This document shows, piece after piece, positions 44,003 to 52,405 of a stretch of DNA of 64,000 nucleotides. Where the stretch lies: assembly GCF_000739555.1 (NCBI RefSeq), contig NZ_BBJN01000039.1, forward strand, positions 79,641 through 143,640, given 5' to 3'. The notes below the pieces were generated by a model. The model was not told the DNA's origin. It made no database searches and saw only the letters and a program-made list of their open reading frames with translations. How positions within the stretch are numbered: the first letter of the stretch is position 1; every line of letters begins with the position of its first letter. Origin of the DNA: Halolamina rubra (lineage in GTDB: Archaea > Halobacteriota > Halobacteria > Halobacteriales > Haloferacaceae). The position numbers were made by a program, and so were the translations under genes.

Positions 44003-45846
44003 TCTGTCTGGGTGTCGTCGGGAGCGGTCGCGTCGGCGGCGGTCGCGGCGGGCGCGTCGGCCGACACCGGTGTCTCGGCGTCGACGACGCCGTCGAGATC
44101 GAGCGCCGCGACCAGTTCGCGGGTCGGGAGCCCGTCGCGGCCCCAGCCGCGGTACTCGTAGTAGGCGGCGAGCGTGCGCTCGAACTCCTCCGGGTCGACT
44201 GCGGCGCCGTCGGCGCGGGCCTGGCGGAGCCGGGCCGGCAGGTCGTCGTCCGCGCTGTCGAACCCCTCGCGGGCGTTGAACAGCCGGATCAGCGTCCAGA
44301 TGCGCTCGCCCGTCCGGGCCAGCGACTCGGCGTCGTGGTCGATACCCACCGCGCGGAGCCACTCGGCGCCGAGATCCTCGCGCAGCACGTCGCCCAGGAA
44401 GTCGTCGGCGACGAGGCTCCAGAGCACCGAGCGGGCGGTCTGGGCCTCCGCCACCTCGCGGACGGTCTCGGCCCGCGTTCGCTCGTGGAACACCTCCTCC
44501 TCGACCGGGCGGGCGCGCCGGTGGCAGCCGCCGCGGTCGCTGGTGGCGTACGCCAGCGCCATCCCCTCGGCGCCGCGGGGGTCGTACCCCGGCAGCGCCA
44601 TCGCCTTCACGGTCGGGACCAGCTCTTCGCCGGAGAGATCGGCGTCGGGCGCCGCTTCGCCGGCCCCGGCGTCGGGTTCGACGAACGCGGCCGCCTCGGC
44701 GACGCCGTCGGCCAGCGCGTCCGCCAGCGGATCATCGCGGCGGGCGATGCGCTCGACGAGGTCGCGGGCCGCTGCCTCGTCACCGAACTCGACGGCCTCG
44801 TCGACGATGCCGGCCTCCGCCGCCAGCACGGTCCAGGAGACGGCGCTGCCGGACTCGATCACGTCGACGCCGAGGCGGTCGCAGGCGGCGCCCAGCGCGG
44901 CGACGGCGTCGAAGTCGTCGATGCCGAGGCCCGCGCCGAGGCTGATCGGCGCCGCGCCGCGGGGGACGCTCTCGCCCTCCTCGGTGTCGACGCGGAAGCC
45001 CCCGGGGACGCGGTCGTCCGGCCGCTCGCGCTCGACGGCAGCCTCCCGGGCGGCGTCGATGCCGACACCCTCGCTGCCCTCGAACTGGCCGGCCTGCCAG
45101 CCCTCGGTCGCGAGCGCGCCGACCTCGTCGGCGAACTCAACGGACTCGAGGGTGCCGCTGGCGGCCTGCCAGCGCCCGGTCGCGTGGTCGGCGTACTCGG
45201 CGTCGGTGCGCTCGCGCAGTCGCTCGACGGCGGGCGGGATCTCGGGCCGGTCGCCCCGGGCGACGACGGCTTTCAGCCGCTTCGCGCCCATGACGGCGCC
45301 GACGCCGCCGCGGCCGGCGTGGTGGTCGCCGGCGTCGGAGGCGACGGTGGCGTAGGCCACCTCGTTCTCCCCCGCCGGGCCGATACAGGCGACGCTCGCG
45401 TCGGGGTAGGCCTCCGCGGTCTCGACGGTGTCGGCACCCCAGTTCTCCGCCGGCACGAGGTCGGCCTCGCCGTCCTCGACCACGAGGGTTGTGGGTTCGT
45501 CGGCGGCGCCCTGCACGATCACGGCCAGACAGTTCGGCAGCGCGCCGGCGAGCGAGAGCGGGAACTGGCCGCCCGCGTAGGAGTCGAGGAAGCCGCCGGT
45601 CAGCGGCGACTTTGTGACCGCGGCGTAGCGCGTCTCGCCAGGGAGGTAGCCCGAGAGCGGCCCGAGCGCGAAACAGAGGCGGTTCTCGGGGCCGAGCGGG
45701 TCGGCGTCGGCGGGGAGCTCGTCGTAGAGGTAGCGTGCGCCGAGCCCCTTCCCCCCGAGGTAGCGCCGGCGCCAGCGCTCGGGAACGGTCTCGCGGCTGG
45801 CGACCCCCCGCGTGAGATCGACGCGCAGCACCGACTCCCGTTGCAT
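43999..45846 (-). CDS. AOR-family protein lacking all [4Fe-4S] cysteines
   Basis: This 615-residue homologue of tungsten aldehyde ferredoxin oxidoreductases has a family N-terminus (LRVDLTRG, YLGGKGLGARYLYDEL). Pterin-contact motifs are kept at 179-195 (GRGGVGAVMGAKRLKAV) and 420-442 (YDPRGAEGMALAYATSD). The expected CxxCxxxC region (about 281-300, VPGGFRVDTEEGESVPRG) has no cysteine, and the fourth ligand site (about 470-480, TARSVLWSLVADD) has none either. It therefore cannot hold the usual cluster next to the pterin. The frame is intact and the gene heads a tight operon, so it is not simply decaying. It could be a scaffold, cofactor carrier or cluster-free enzyme. Confidence 0.85.
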   Translation of the reverse strand: MQRESVLRVDLTRGVASRETVPERWRRRYLGGKGLGARYLYDELPADADPLGPENRLCFALGPLSGYLPGETRYAAVTKSPLTGGFLDSYAGGQFPLSLAGALPNCLAVIVQGAADEPTTLVVEDGEADLVPAENWGADTVETAEAYPDASVACIGPAGENEVAYATVASDAGDHHAGRGGVGAVMGAKRLKAVVARGDRPEIPPAVERLRERTDAEYADHATGRWQAASGTLESVEFADEVGALATEGWQAGQFEGSEGVGIDAAREAAVERERPDDRVPGGFRVDTEEGESVPRGAAPISLGAGLGIDDFDAVAALGAACDRLGVDVIESGSAVSWTVLAAEAGIVDEAVEFGDEAAARDLVERIARRDDPLADALADGVAEAAAFVEPDAGAGEAAPDADLSGEELVPTVKAMALPGYDPRGAEGMALAYATSDRGGCHRRARPVEEEVFHERTRAETVREVAEAQTARSVLWSLVADDFLGDVLREDLGAEWLRAVGIDHDAESLARTGERIWTLIRLFNAREGFDSADDDLPARLRQARADGAAVDPEEFERTLAAYYEYRGWGRDGLPTRELVAALDLDGVVDAETPVSADAPAATAADATAPDDTQTE

Positions 45847-45938
45847 CTGTCACTCCCAGGGTGGGCACGGCTAAAAGCGTTGCCCGACGGCGTCGTCGCG
45901 GCGCTACGCTTTTGTCGGGCGGCGTCGACGTGCCGTCG

Positions 45939-46352
45939 ATGCGTGGGACACACGTCGCGGCCGTGGACGCGGTCCCGGCGGGCGGCTCCTACCTGTTCAG
46001 CGTCGAGGACGCGTTCACCAACGAGCGGGAGGCGATCCTCGTCCCCTGCGAGGCCGAACCGGGCGTCGAGGCCTGGCTCAACAACTGCCCCCACGAGGAC
46101 CAGCGCTTCGACACCGGCCGCGGGGCGGCGATCCGGGACGGCGAGCTGATCTGCCCCAAGCACGGCTCGCTGTTCGACACCTGCGAGGGCGACTGCGGCA
46201 ACGGCCCCGCCGCCGGCTCGTCGCTGCGGCCTGTGGATATCGAGGTCAGAGAGGGCGAGGTGTTCCTCGTCGACGACGGGTACAGCTACCTCCACGACGG
46301 CGGGCTGGACGACGACGAAGGGCCGAGTTCGACCTCCCACCTCTCGTTCTGA
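45939..46352 (+). CDS. Rieske [2Fe-2S] protein
   Basis: This 137-residue single-domain Rieske protein has NCPHEDQRFDTG and ICPKHGSLFD supplying the Cys-x-His ... Cys-x2-His ligands. The small soluble form resembles ferredoxin components of oxygenases or nitrite-reductase small subunits. The ATG at 45939 is chosen because a TATA-like GCTTTTG lies 25-32 bases upstream. It is divergent from the AOR-like operon (92-base gap). No oxygenase partner is adjacent. An electron supply role for PaaABCD, which lacks a reductase gene here, is possible but unsupported. Confidence 0.82.
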   Translation: MRGTHVAAVDAVPAGGSYLFSVEDAFTNEREAILVPCEAEPGVEAWLNNCPHEDQRFDTGRGAAIRDGELICPKHGSLFDTCEGDCGNGPAAGSSLRPVDIEVREGEVFLVDDGYSYLHDGGLDDDEGPSSTSHLSF

Positions 46353-46439
46353 GACGCCGGCGGGGTACCAACCGTCGAGGCCGCCGTCGACGGGAGGGGC
46401 TGCGTCAGCGGGGAGCCGAAGCGGGCGAGGTGGCTTCCA

Positions 46440-46581
46440 CAGCGACGGCATCGAGCTTCGTGATCGCCGCACGGAGGCGGCGGCAGGTCACTCGCCGCGG
46501 CTGGGTTACACAGCCACGGCGTCGCGCTCGTCGACGACGACACGGAGGTCGCCGTCGGTCGCTCGCCGCGGCTGGTTTACT
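46440..46581. repeat. Two-copy 71-bp tandem repeat after sod
   Basis: Units 46440-46510 and 46511-46581 are about 75 percent identical by eye, both containing CACGGAGG and CTCGCCGCGGCTGG at the same offset of 71 bases. The second unit includes the stop codon of the superoxide dismutase gene. The rest of the 224-base convergent gap (46353-46576) shows no gene. Confidence 0.7.
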
Positions 46582-47179
46582 CGAACAGTTCGACTGCCTG
46601 CTCGTACCGCGCGGCAGGCTCCTCCCAGTCGACGACGTCGAAGAACGCGCTGACGAAGTCGCCGCGAGCGGGGCCGTAGTCGTAGTAGTAGGAGTGCTCC
46701 CACACGTCCAGCGCGAGGATGGGGTGGGAGCCCCAGAGGGCGCCCTGGTCGTGCTTGTCGACGACGACGTTCCGAAGCTGGTTGCTGTAGGAGTCGTAGA
46801 CGAGGAGGGCCCAGCCGCCGGCGGCGCCCGCGGCGGCCTCGAACTCGCCCTTCCAGGCCTCGTAGGAGCCGAAGTCCTCGGCGATGCGGTCGGCGAGCGC
46901 GCCGGACGGCTCGTCGCCGCCCTCGGGGCTCATCGACTGCCAGAACAGGTCGTGGAGGATGTGCCCCGAGCCGTTGTGGGTCACGTCGCCGATGGCACCG
47001 GGCGACGAGCCGAACTCGCCGTTCTCGCGGTTCTCGGCGAGCGTCTCCTCGGCGCTGTTCCAGCCGTTGACGTACCCCTGGTGGTGGGTGTCGTGGTGCC
47101 ACGTCAGCACCTGCTCGCTGATCGAGGGTTCCAGCGCGTCGTAGTCGTACGGGAGCGGCGGCAGTTCGTAATCAGACAT
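46577..47179 (-). CDS. sod: Superoxide dismutase (Mn/Fe family)
   Basis: This 200-residue enzyme of the Mn/Fe superoxide dismutase family converts superoxide to oxygen and hydrogen peroxide. All four metal ligands are present: His28 (WHHDTHHQGYVNGW), His76 (GHILHDLFW), Asp158 and His162 (LDVWEHSYYYDYG). Haloarchaeal members usually use manganese, and sequence does not settle the metal. It is cytoplasmic, with no signal peptide. The upstream region shared with the pirin gene contains two short palindromes that may be control sites. Confidence 0.93.
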   Translation of the reverse strand: MSDYELPPLPYDYDALEPSISEQVLTWHHDTHHQGYVNGWNSAEETLAENRENGEFGSSPGAIGDVTHNGSGHILHDLFWQSMSPEGGDEPSGALADRIAEDFGSYEAWKGEFEAAAGAAGGWALLVYDSYSNQLRNVVVDKHDQGALWGSHPILALDVWEHSYYYDYGPARGDFVSAFFDVVDWEEPAARYEQAVELFE

Positions 47180-47249
47180 GCACCCGGGCGTTCGACCCCC
47201 GGCGGTATGAACGTTCGCTGAAACGGATTCAAGTTCGAAAGTCGATAGG

Positions 47250-47291
47250 TCGGCATCTGCCGATAAGTGGCTTCAAAACGATTCAGAATCG
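47250..47291. promoter_or_regulatory. Two palindromes in the sod / pirin divergent region
   Basis: TCGGCA TC TGCCGA (47250-47263) and CGATTC A GAATCG (47279-47291) are perfect inverted repeats 15 bases apart in the 198-base gap between the divergent sod and pirin genes. They are candidate binding sites for redox or metal regulators. Confidence 0.5.
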
Positions 47292-47377
47292 AGTTTTTCA
47301 GAATATAGTCCACGAACAGGTACGTTCGCCGTGCCGCCGCCGTCGCGGTTATCCGTCCAGCAGGACTCGTCTGGAGT

Positions 47378-48115
47378 ATGTCCTCCGACCACGCCGTCGA
47401 CGGGCCGCTCGCCGGCCAGACGGTACGGCACGGCACCGGCGTGAACTCGACGCGCGCGTTCCCTACCGACCAGTTCCCGCGGAACCTCGACCCGTTCGTG
47501 CTGTTCGAGCGGTTCTACATCGACCCCGACGACGGGTTCCCGAACCACCCCCACCGCGGGTTCGAGATCGTCTCCTACATGCTGGAGGGTGGGATGGACC
47601 ACGAGGACTCGCTGGGGGTGAGCCACACCGCCCACGCGGGCGACGCGATGCACATCACCGCCGGCGCCGGCATCGAGCACTCCGAGATGCCGGCCGACGG
47701 CGCCGCCTGCAACGGGCTCCAGCTCTGGGTGAACCTCCCCGGCGAGCAGAAGGACGCCGAGGCCGATTACGAGGACGCCGACGCCGACGAGCTGCCGACC
47801 GAGCGCGTCGACGGCGCCACCGTCACGACCGTCGTCGGCGAGGGGTCGCCGCTGTCGCCGCACACGTCGATGGAGTATCACGACGTGCGCGTGGACGGCA
47901 CCTGGGAGTGGACGGCGCCCGACGGCTGGGCCGGCTTCCTGTTCGGCGTCGCGGGCGAGGGAACGGTCGACGGCCGGGCGTTCGGTGAGGGTGACGTGTG
48001 GCCAACGACCGACGCCGGCGGCGTCGCCGTCGAGGGCGAGGAGCTTCGCATGGTTGCGGTTTCGGGCGACCCACACGGGGAGCCGATCCGACAGCGCGGC
48101 CCGTTCGTGCTCTGA
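47378..48115 (+). CDS. Pirin family protein
   Basis: This 245-residue bicupin pirin has metal-binding residues in NHPHRGFEIVSYMLEGGMDH (two His of the first motif) and ITAGAGIEHSEMP (His and Glu), the usual non-haem iron site of the N-terminal cupin. Pirins act as redox-sensing cofactors or quercetin dioxygenases; the role in archaea is open. It is divergent from superoxide dismutase, which hints at shared oxidative-stress control. A 71-bp tandem repeat follows its stop codon. Confidence 0.88.
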   Translation: MSSDHAVDGPLAGQTVRHGTGVNSTRAFPTDQFPRNLDPFVLFERFYIDPDDGFPNHPHRGFEIVSYMLEGGMDHEDSLGVSHTAHAGDAMHITAGAGIEHSEMPADGAACNGLQLWVNLPGEQKDAEADYEDADADELPTERVDGATVTTVVGEGSPLSPHTSMEYHDVRVDGTWEWTAPDGWAGFLFGVAGEGTVDGRAFGEGDVWPTTDAGGVAVEGEELRMVAVSGDPHGEPIRQRGPFVL

Positions 48116-48123
48116 CCGATCAC

Positions 48124-48251
48124 GGCTCGTGACCGGCGCCGAGGACGGTCGGCGCCCCAGAACCTGTTGCCGTGATCGTGTTGTGACCAGTTCTGGCTCG
48201 TGACCGGCGCCGAGGCCGGTCGGCGCCCCGAAACCTGATGCCGTGGTCGTG
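48124..48251. repeat. Two-copy 71-bp tandem repeat with hairpins after pirin gene
   Basis: Two units start at 48124 and 48195 (offset 71) and share almost all of about 57 bases. Each contains a perfect stem, GGCGCCGA / TCGGCGCC with a 6-base loop, at 48135-48156 and 48206-48227. Weak similarity extends back into the end of the pirin gene. The hairpins could end or process the pirin transcript. Confidence 0.72.
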
Positions 48252-48299
48252 CGCGAGGGAATGGTGCGACTTTTGGCGCTCCACCCCCTGACGCGTGGT

Positions 48300-48623
48300 A
48301 TGGCGACGCACGCATCGCGCGACGATCCCGCACCGTCGTCGCTGCCCGACGCCGTCCCGCTCGACCTCCGAAACCTCACGCGACAGAGCTGGAAGCTCGG
48401 CAGCCGCATCGCCGACGAGGCGGGGCGGCTCGGAAAGTGGCGACACGCGGGCGGCGGCTGGTCGCTGACGGCGTTCGAAGCGACCGAGGAGACGCTGGTG
48501 CTGCGGCTGCGAACTCCCGTGGGGCGCAGCCGGTTCTACGGCGCGATCGAGTCGGAGTTCCGGGAGGCGGTGTCCGGGCTGTCGTCGTCGCCCGCGTGGG
48601 AGCGCGTCGACGCCGACGCCTGA
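48300..48623 (+). CDS. Uncharacterised 107-residue protein
   Basis: This 107-residue protein reads MATHASRDDPAPSSLPDAVP at the start. The body has strands such as WSLTAFEATEETLVLRLRTP, and the C-terminus is acidic. It has no cysteine, metal or membrane motif and no family is recognised. The ATG at 48300 is chosen because a TATA-like CTTTTGG lies about 25-30 bases upstream. The longer frame from 48243 would run into the tandem repeat. Confidence 0.6.
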   Translation: MATHASRDDPAPSSLPDAVPLDLRNLTRQSWKLGSRIADEAGRLGKWRHAGGGWSLTAFEATEETLVLRLRTPVGRSRFYGAIESEFREAVSGLSSSPAWERVDADA

Positions 48624-48639
48624 CGGGGTGTTCCGCGGT

Positions 48640-49860
48640 TTACGACGGGCCCACGTCACGCACCGTGTAGCCCGCGTCCTCGATGTCCTCGACGATGCGC
48701 TCGATCGCGGCCTCGCTGGGCGTCGTCAGCCGGGCGACGATGTCGGCCTCGCCCACCGGGAGCCCCTGTTCGGAGCGGTCGTGGCGCACGTCGCGGATGT
48801 TGGTGTCGTGCTTGCCGATCAGGGAGGCGAGCTCGCCCAGCACGCCTGGGCGGTCGTCGATCCGGATGCGGATCGTGACGAACTGGCGCCGGTCAACCAG
48901 CGCGCGGGTGAGTACGTCCTGCAGCGTCGCGATGTCGATGTTGCCGCCACAGAGCAGCGGCGCTACCGTCCCGTCGACGTCGAGTTCGCCCGAGAGCAGC
49001 GGCGCCACCGAGGCCGCCGCGGCGCCCTCGACCATCTGCTTGGTGCGTTCGAGCAGCCACAGCGTCGCGTTCGCGATCTCGGTGTCGTCGACGGTCACCA
49101 CCTCGTCGACGCGCTCCCGGATGATCTCGAACGTCTGGTCGGAGAGGCTCCCCGTCGCGATCCCGTCGGCGATCGTGTCCGGCGTCTCGTTCTCGACTGG
49201 CTCGCCCTTCCGCAGGCTCTGAGGGGCCGTCGCCGCCGCCTCGGCCTGCACGCCGACGACGCGCACGTCGTGGTCGGCGGCCTGCATCGCCGTCGCGACC
49301 CCGGAGATCAGCCCGCCGCCGCCGATGGGGACGACGACCGTGTCGAGGTCGGGCACCTGCTCCAGCAGTTCGAGTCCCAGCGTCCCCTGGCCCGCGATCA
49401 CGTCCGCGTCGTCGTAGGCGTGGACGAACGCGGTGCCGGGTTCGTCGGCGCGCTCCTGGGCCGCCGCCATCGCGTCCGCGAACGTGTCGCCACGGAGTTC
49501 GACCGTCGCGCCGTACCCTCGGGTGGCGTCGATCTTCGCCTGCGGCGCCGTCTCGGGCATGAACACCAGCGAGTCGAGGCCGCACTCCGTGGCCGCGAAC
49601 GCGACGCCCTGGGCGTGGTTGCCCGCGCTGGCGGCGACGACGCGCTCGGCCTCGCCTCGTTGGGCGATCTGGCAGATGCAGTTGTACGCGCCGCGCGGTT
49701 TGAACGAGCCCGTCTTCTGGAAGTGTTCGAGCTTGAGCCACACGTCGGCGCCGATCGTTTCGCCGAGCGTGGCGCTCTGTCGCACCGGCGTCTCGCGCAT
49801 GCGCTCGACGCCCTCGATCCGTTCGCGAGCCGCCTGCACGTCGGTCAGCGAGACCGTCAT
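48640..49860 (-). CDS. ilvA: Threonine ammonia-lyase with ACT domain
   Basis: This 406-residue PLP enzyme of fold type II turns threonine into 2-oxobutyrate and ammonia, the first step towards isoleucine. Lys54 in KTGSFKPRGAYN is the Schiff-base lysine. ASAGNHAQGVA binds the substrate and PIGGGGLISGVA holds the phosphate. The C-terminal ACT domain (about 325-406, RQFVTIRIRIDDRPGVLGEL) gives allosteric control. The short single-ACT architecture matches archaeal and catabolic-type enzymes rather than the longer bacterial IlvA. The ATG at 49860 starts MTVSLTDVQAA. It is convergent with the 107-residue gene. Confidence 0.9.
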   Translation of the reverse strand: MTVSLTDVQAARERIEGVERMRETPVRQSATLGETIGADVWLKLEHFQKTGSFKPRGAYNCICQIAQRGEAERVVAASAGNHAQGVAFAATECGLDSLVFMPETAPQAKIDATRGYGATVELRGDTFADAMAAAQERADEPGTAFVHAYDDADVIAGQGTLGLELLEQVPDLDTVVVPIGGGGLISGVATAMQAADHDVRVVGVQAEAAATAPQSLRKGEPVENETPDTIADGIATGSLSDQTFEIIRERVDEVVTVDDTEIANATLWLLERTKQMVEGAAAASVAPLLSGELDVDGTVAPLLCGGNIDIATLQDVLTRALVDRRQFVTIRIRIDDRPGVLGELASLIGKHDTNIRDVRHDRSEQGLPVGEADIVARLTTPSEAAIERIVEDIEDAGYTVRDVGPS

Positions 49861-50021
49861 CGCCCCGCTCCCCGTCGGTGACAGTCGCTCCGGTGTCGGT
49901 TCGTGTCGTCGTTCACGCTCACCGTACTCGGGCGACGTGAACTTAGACCTTCGTTCATCCGCGCGAGCGCTCCCCGCCCCGACCGCCGTGGACTTAACCC
50001 CCGCCGCGACACAGCGCGAAT

Positions 50022-51017
50022 ATGCGCGACGACGGCGACGACGGTCCCGCAGCCGACGCAGCTCCCACGGACGACGCGCCATCGGCGCCGGAGCTCGTGG
50101 CCGTCGGCGCGGCGACGGTCGACCGCTTCTACGACGTGACGAACCTCCCGGCGCCCGACGGCGGCGCGTTCGCCCGCGAGACGACCGAGCGCTTCGGCGG
50201 CGTCGGCGCCAACGTCGCAACCGGCGTCGCCGGGCTCGGCCCGGACACCGCCCTGCTCGCCCGGCTGGGGAACGACGACCTGGGCGACCGCGTGCTCGCC
50301 GACCTCGAGGCCGGCCCCGTCTCGACCGCGCTGGTCCGGCGCGGCCCCGGGACGACGACCCACTGCGTGATCCTCCGCGGTCCGGGGGGCGAGCGGATGA
50401 TCGTCACCGCGGGCGACTCGACGGTCCGACTCGGCCTCGACGATTCGGCCCGCGGGACGATCCGGGCCGCCGACGCCGTGTTCGTGACCGCCTACGCGCC
50501 GGACGCGGTGACGAGCGAGATCGTCGAGATCGCCGCCGAGCCCGACGGCCCGGCGCTCGCGTTCGACCTCTCCGGACCGATCGAGGAGCTCCGGGACCGC
50601 GGTACGGAACCCGGGACGATCGACCGCGTGATCGAGGTGGCCGACCTGTTCGTCACTGCCGAGGTCGCCGCCGAGTCGTACCTCGACTGCCCGGCCGACG
50701 AGGCCGTCGACGCGCTCCGGGCCCGGGGCTGCAGCCGCGGTGCGGTGACGTTCGGCACCGACGGCGCGGCGCTGTTCGACGGCGGCGAACGGACCCGGAT
50801 CCCGGCGTTCGACGTGGACGCGGTCGACACGACCGGCGCCGGCGACGCCTTCACCGCGGCGCTGGTCGAGCGCTGTCTGCTCGGGGGCGCGGCGGCCGAG
50901 CGGGCGGGCCGGTTCGCGGCGGCCGCGGCCGCGCTGAACTGTCGCGCCGAGGGGGCGAGGGGCGGTCTCCCGGACCGGGAAGCAGTCTCGGCGTTTCTCG
51001 CCGACCGGACGGACTGA
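50022..51017 (+). CDS. PfkB-family carbohydrate kinase
   Basis: This 331-residue ribokinase-fold sugar kinase has a glycine-rich start FGGVGANVATGVAGLG and the catalytic/ATP signature DTTGAGDAFTAAL with the base Asp near residue 276. About 25 extra acidic residues precede the fold. Substrate (ribose, fructose, ketodeoxygluconate or nucleoside) cannot be read reliably. A TATA-like CTTAA at about 49993-49997 lies 25-29 bases upstream and supports this start. It is divergent from ilvA across 161 bases. Confidence 0.87.
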   Translation: MRDDGDDGPAADAAPTDDAPSAPELVAVGAATVDRFYDVTNLPAPDGGAFARETTERFGGVGANVATGVAGLGPDTALLARLGNDDLGDRVLADLEAGPVSTALVRRGPGTTTHCVILRGPGGERMIVTAGDSTVRLGLDDSARGTIRAADAVFVTAYAPDAVTSEIVEIAAEPDGPALAFDLSGPIEELRDRGTEPGTIDRVIEVADLFVTAEVAAESYLDCPADEAVDALRARGCSRGAVTFGTDGAALFDGGERTRIPAFDVDAVDTTGAGDAFTAALVERCLLGGAAAERAGRFAAAAAALNCRAEGARGGLPDREAVSAFLADRTD

Positions 51018-51077
51018 GCTCTCCGGACCAATCAGCTCGGCCACAGGGTTATCTCGCTTCGCCCGTTACTGACACGT

Positions 51078-51410
51078 ATGGCAGACGATAGACAAGGCCG
51101 AGACAAGCAGGCCCAGGACGCCGACCGACGCCAGCGCGAGCGAGCCCTCCGGGCCGAACTGGAGCGCTACGACGAGGCCGAACCGCCCGTCGACGACGCC
51201 GAACTCGACGAGATCGAGGCGGAACTGGAGACGGTTACCTTCCCCGCGACGGGCGCCGAGGTCGTCGACGCCGTCGGCGAGCGTCGGGTGACCGCGGGCC
51301 AGGATACCTACGCCCTCGAAGAGCTGCTCCCCGACGCCGAGGTCGAGACGTTCGAGGCGCCCGACGTGGTCCGGAGCCGGATCCAGCGACCGACGCCGCG
51401 TCGGCGATGA
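51078..51410 (+). CDS. Small acidic protein, first of a pair
   Basis: This 110-residue protein has a charged helical start (MADDRQGRDKQAQDADRRQR), an acidic middle and a C-terminal section VTFPATGAEVVDAVGERRVT that looks like a small beta-containing domain. It resembles short uncharacterised proteins common in haloarchaea. Its stop overlaps the next start by four bases (ATGA), so the two are co-translated. Confidence 0.7.
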   Translation: MADDRQGRDKQAQDADRRQRERALRAELERYDEAEPPVDDAELDEIEAELETVTFPATGAEVVDAVGERRVTAGQDTYALEELLPDAEVETFEAPDVVRSRIQRPTPRRR

Positions 51411-51676
51411 AGCGCATCGTCGAGGCCAGCGAGACGATCCCGAACGTGGAGTTCTCGTCGAGCAAGCGCGACGCGTACGAGAAGACGATCCGGGCGCTCC
51501 AAGCGGTCGACACCATCGACGAGGACGAGGGCGTCCACGCGATCACCGAGTGGATCGTCGAACGGATCGAGGAGAAGGGGAAGCTCCCGGGGTCGCGCGA
51601 CGTCCGCCGGCAGGGGGCGAAGTTCACCCGTAACACCGGGTACGAGGTCCGGAGCGACGAGTGGCTCGGGGTCTGA
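51407..51676 (+). CDS. Small acidic helical protein, second of a pair
   Basis: This 89-residue protein has a helical middle (RDAYEKTIRALQAVDTIDED) and a basic C-terminal part (GSRDVRRQGAKFTRNTGYEV) that could contact nucleic acid. No family is recognised. It is translationally coupled to the 110-residue protein upstream, so they may form a complex. Confidence 0.65.
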   Translation: MKRIVEASETIPNVEFSSSKRDAYEKTIRALQAVDTIDEDEGVHAITEWIVERIEEKGKLPGSRDVRRQGAKFTRNTGYEVRSDEWLGV

Positions 51677-51766
51677 CCCGGCAGCTAACACTCCCGTTAC
51701 CGGGTGAAGGTGGTGTCCGGGAACGGATTTACCCGTGGGCCGAGAACCCAGTATCACGAGACAACC

Positions 51767-52405
51767 ATGTCCGACGTACCTACCCAGGCTGACGAGAGCG
51801 ACATCCCCGTCACCGCCGAGAAGCCCGACAGCCCCGTCGGCGTCTCCGGCGTCGACCACATCACACTGATCGGGAGCAACGAGGCGGACACCGTCGAGTA
51901 CTACCGCGACATCCTCGGGATGCCGCTGGTGCTCCGGCAGCCGAACCTCGACAACCCCGAGGCGACCCACCTGTTCTTCGACGCCGGAGACGGCCGGATC
52001 ATCACCTTCTTCGTGAGCGATCGGGACTCCGACAACCGCCCCCAGCGCGTCGGGATGGGTGGCGTCCACCACCTCGCGTTCAGCGTCGACGGCGAGCGCC
52101 TGCCGGAGATCGCCCAGGGGCTCGAGGAGCACGGGTACGGCTACAACGAGTTCGACCGCGGCGCGTTCCACTCGCTGTACACCCGTGACCACAACGGGCT
52201 GACGATCGAGCTCGCGGCCGACAAGTTCGAGATCCCCGACGACCGCCGGGGCGAGGTGCTGGCCCACGCGCAGGCCCACCGCGTCGACAGCGGCGCCGAG
52301 TACGTGAAGGACGAGCACATGCGCGCCGCGCTGGAGGAGCTCGGCATCCCCGTCGAGGAGATCGAGATCCCGAGCACGGCCGCCTCCGGCTCGGGGGGAC
52401 TGTGA
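51767..52405 (+). CDS. Glyoxalase / VOC-superfamily protein
   Basis: This 212-residue vicinal-oxygen-chelate protein begins its fold with GVSGVDHITLIGSNEADTVE. Metal ligand candidates lie in VDHITL, GVHHLAF and the final NGLTIELAAD. Sub-strand order fits one dioxygenase/glyoxalase-type module pair. It could be a ring-cleaving dioxygenase, a glyoxalase or a resistance protein; sequence alone does not choose. The ATG at 51767 is used. A TATA-like ATTTAC at 51727-51732 would give a short leader. Its stop overlaps the GTG of a 30-residue frame. Confidence 0.8.
   Translation: MSDVPTQADESDIPVTAEKPDSPVGVSGVDHITLIGSNEADTVEYYRDILGMPLVLRQPNLDNPEATHLFFDAGDGRIITFFVSDRDSDNRPQRVGMGGVHHLAFSVDGERLPEIAQGLEEHGYGYNEFDRGAFHSLYTRDHNGLTIELAADKFEIPDDRRGEVLAHAQAHRVDSGAEYVKDEHMRAALEELGIPVEEIEIPSTAASGSGGL

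Noticed and set aside
46369..46439. A third, older copy of the sod-side 71-bp repeat
   Set aside because: Only short scattered matches with the other two units are visible, too few to support a copy.
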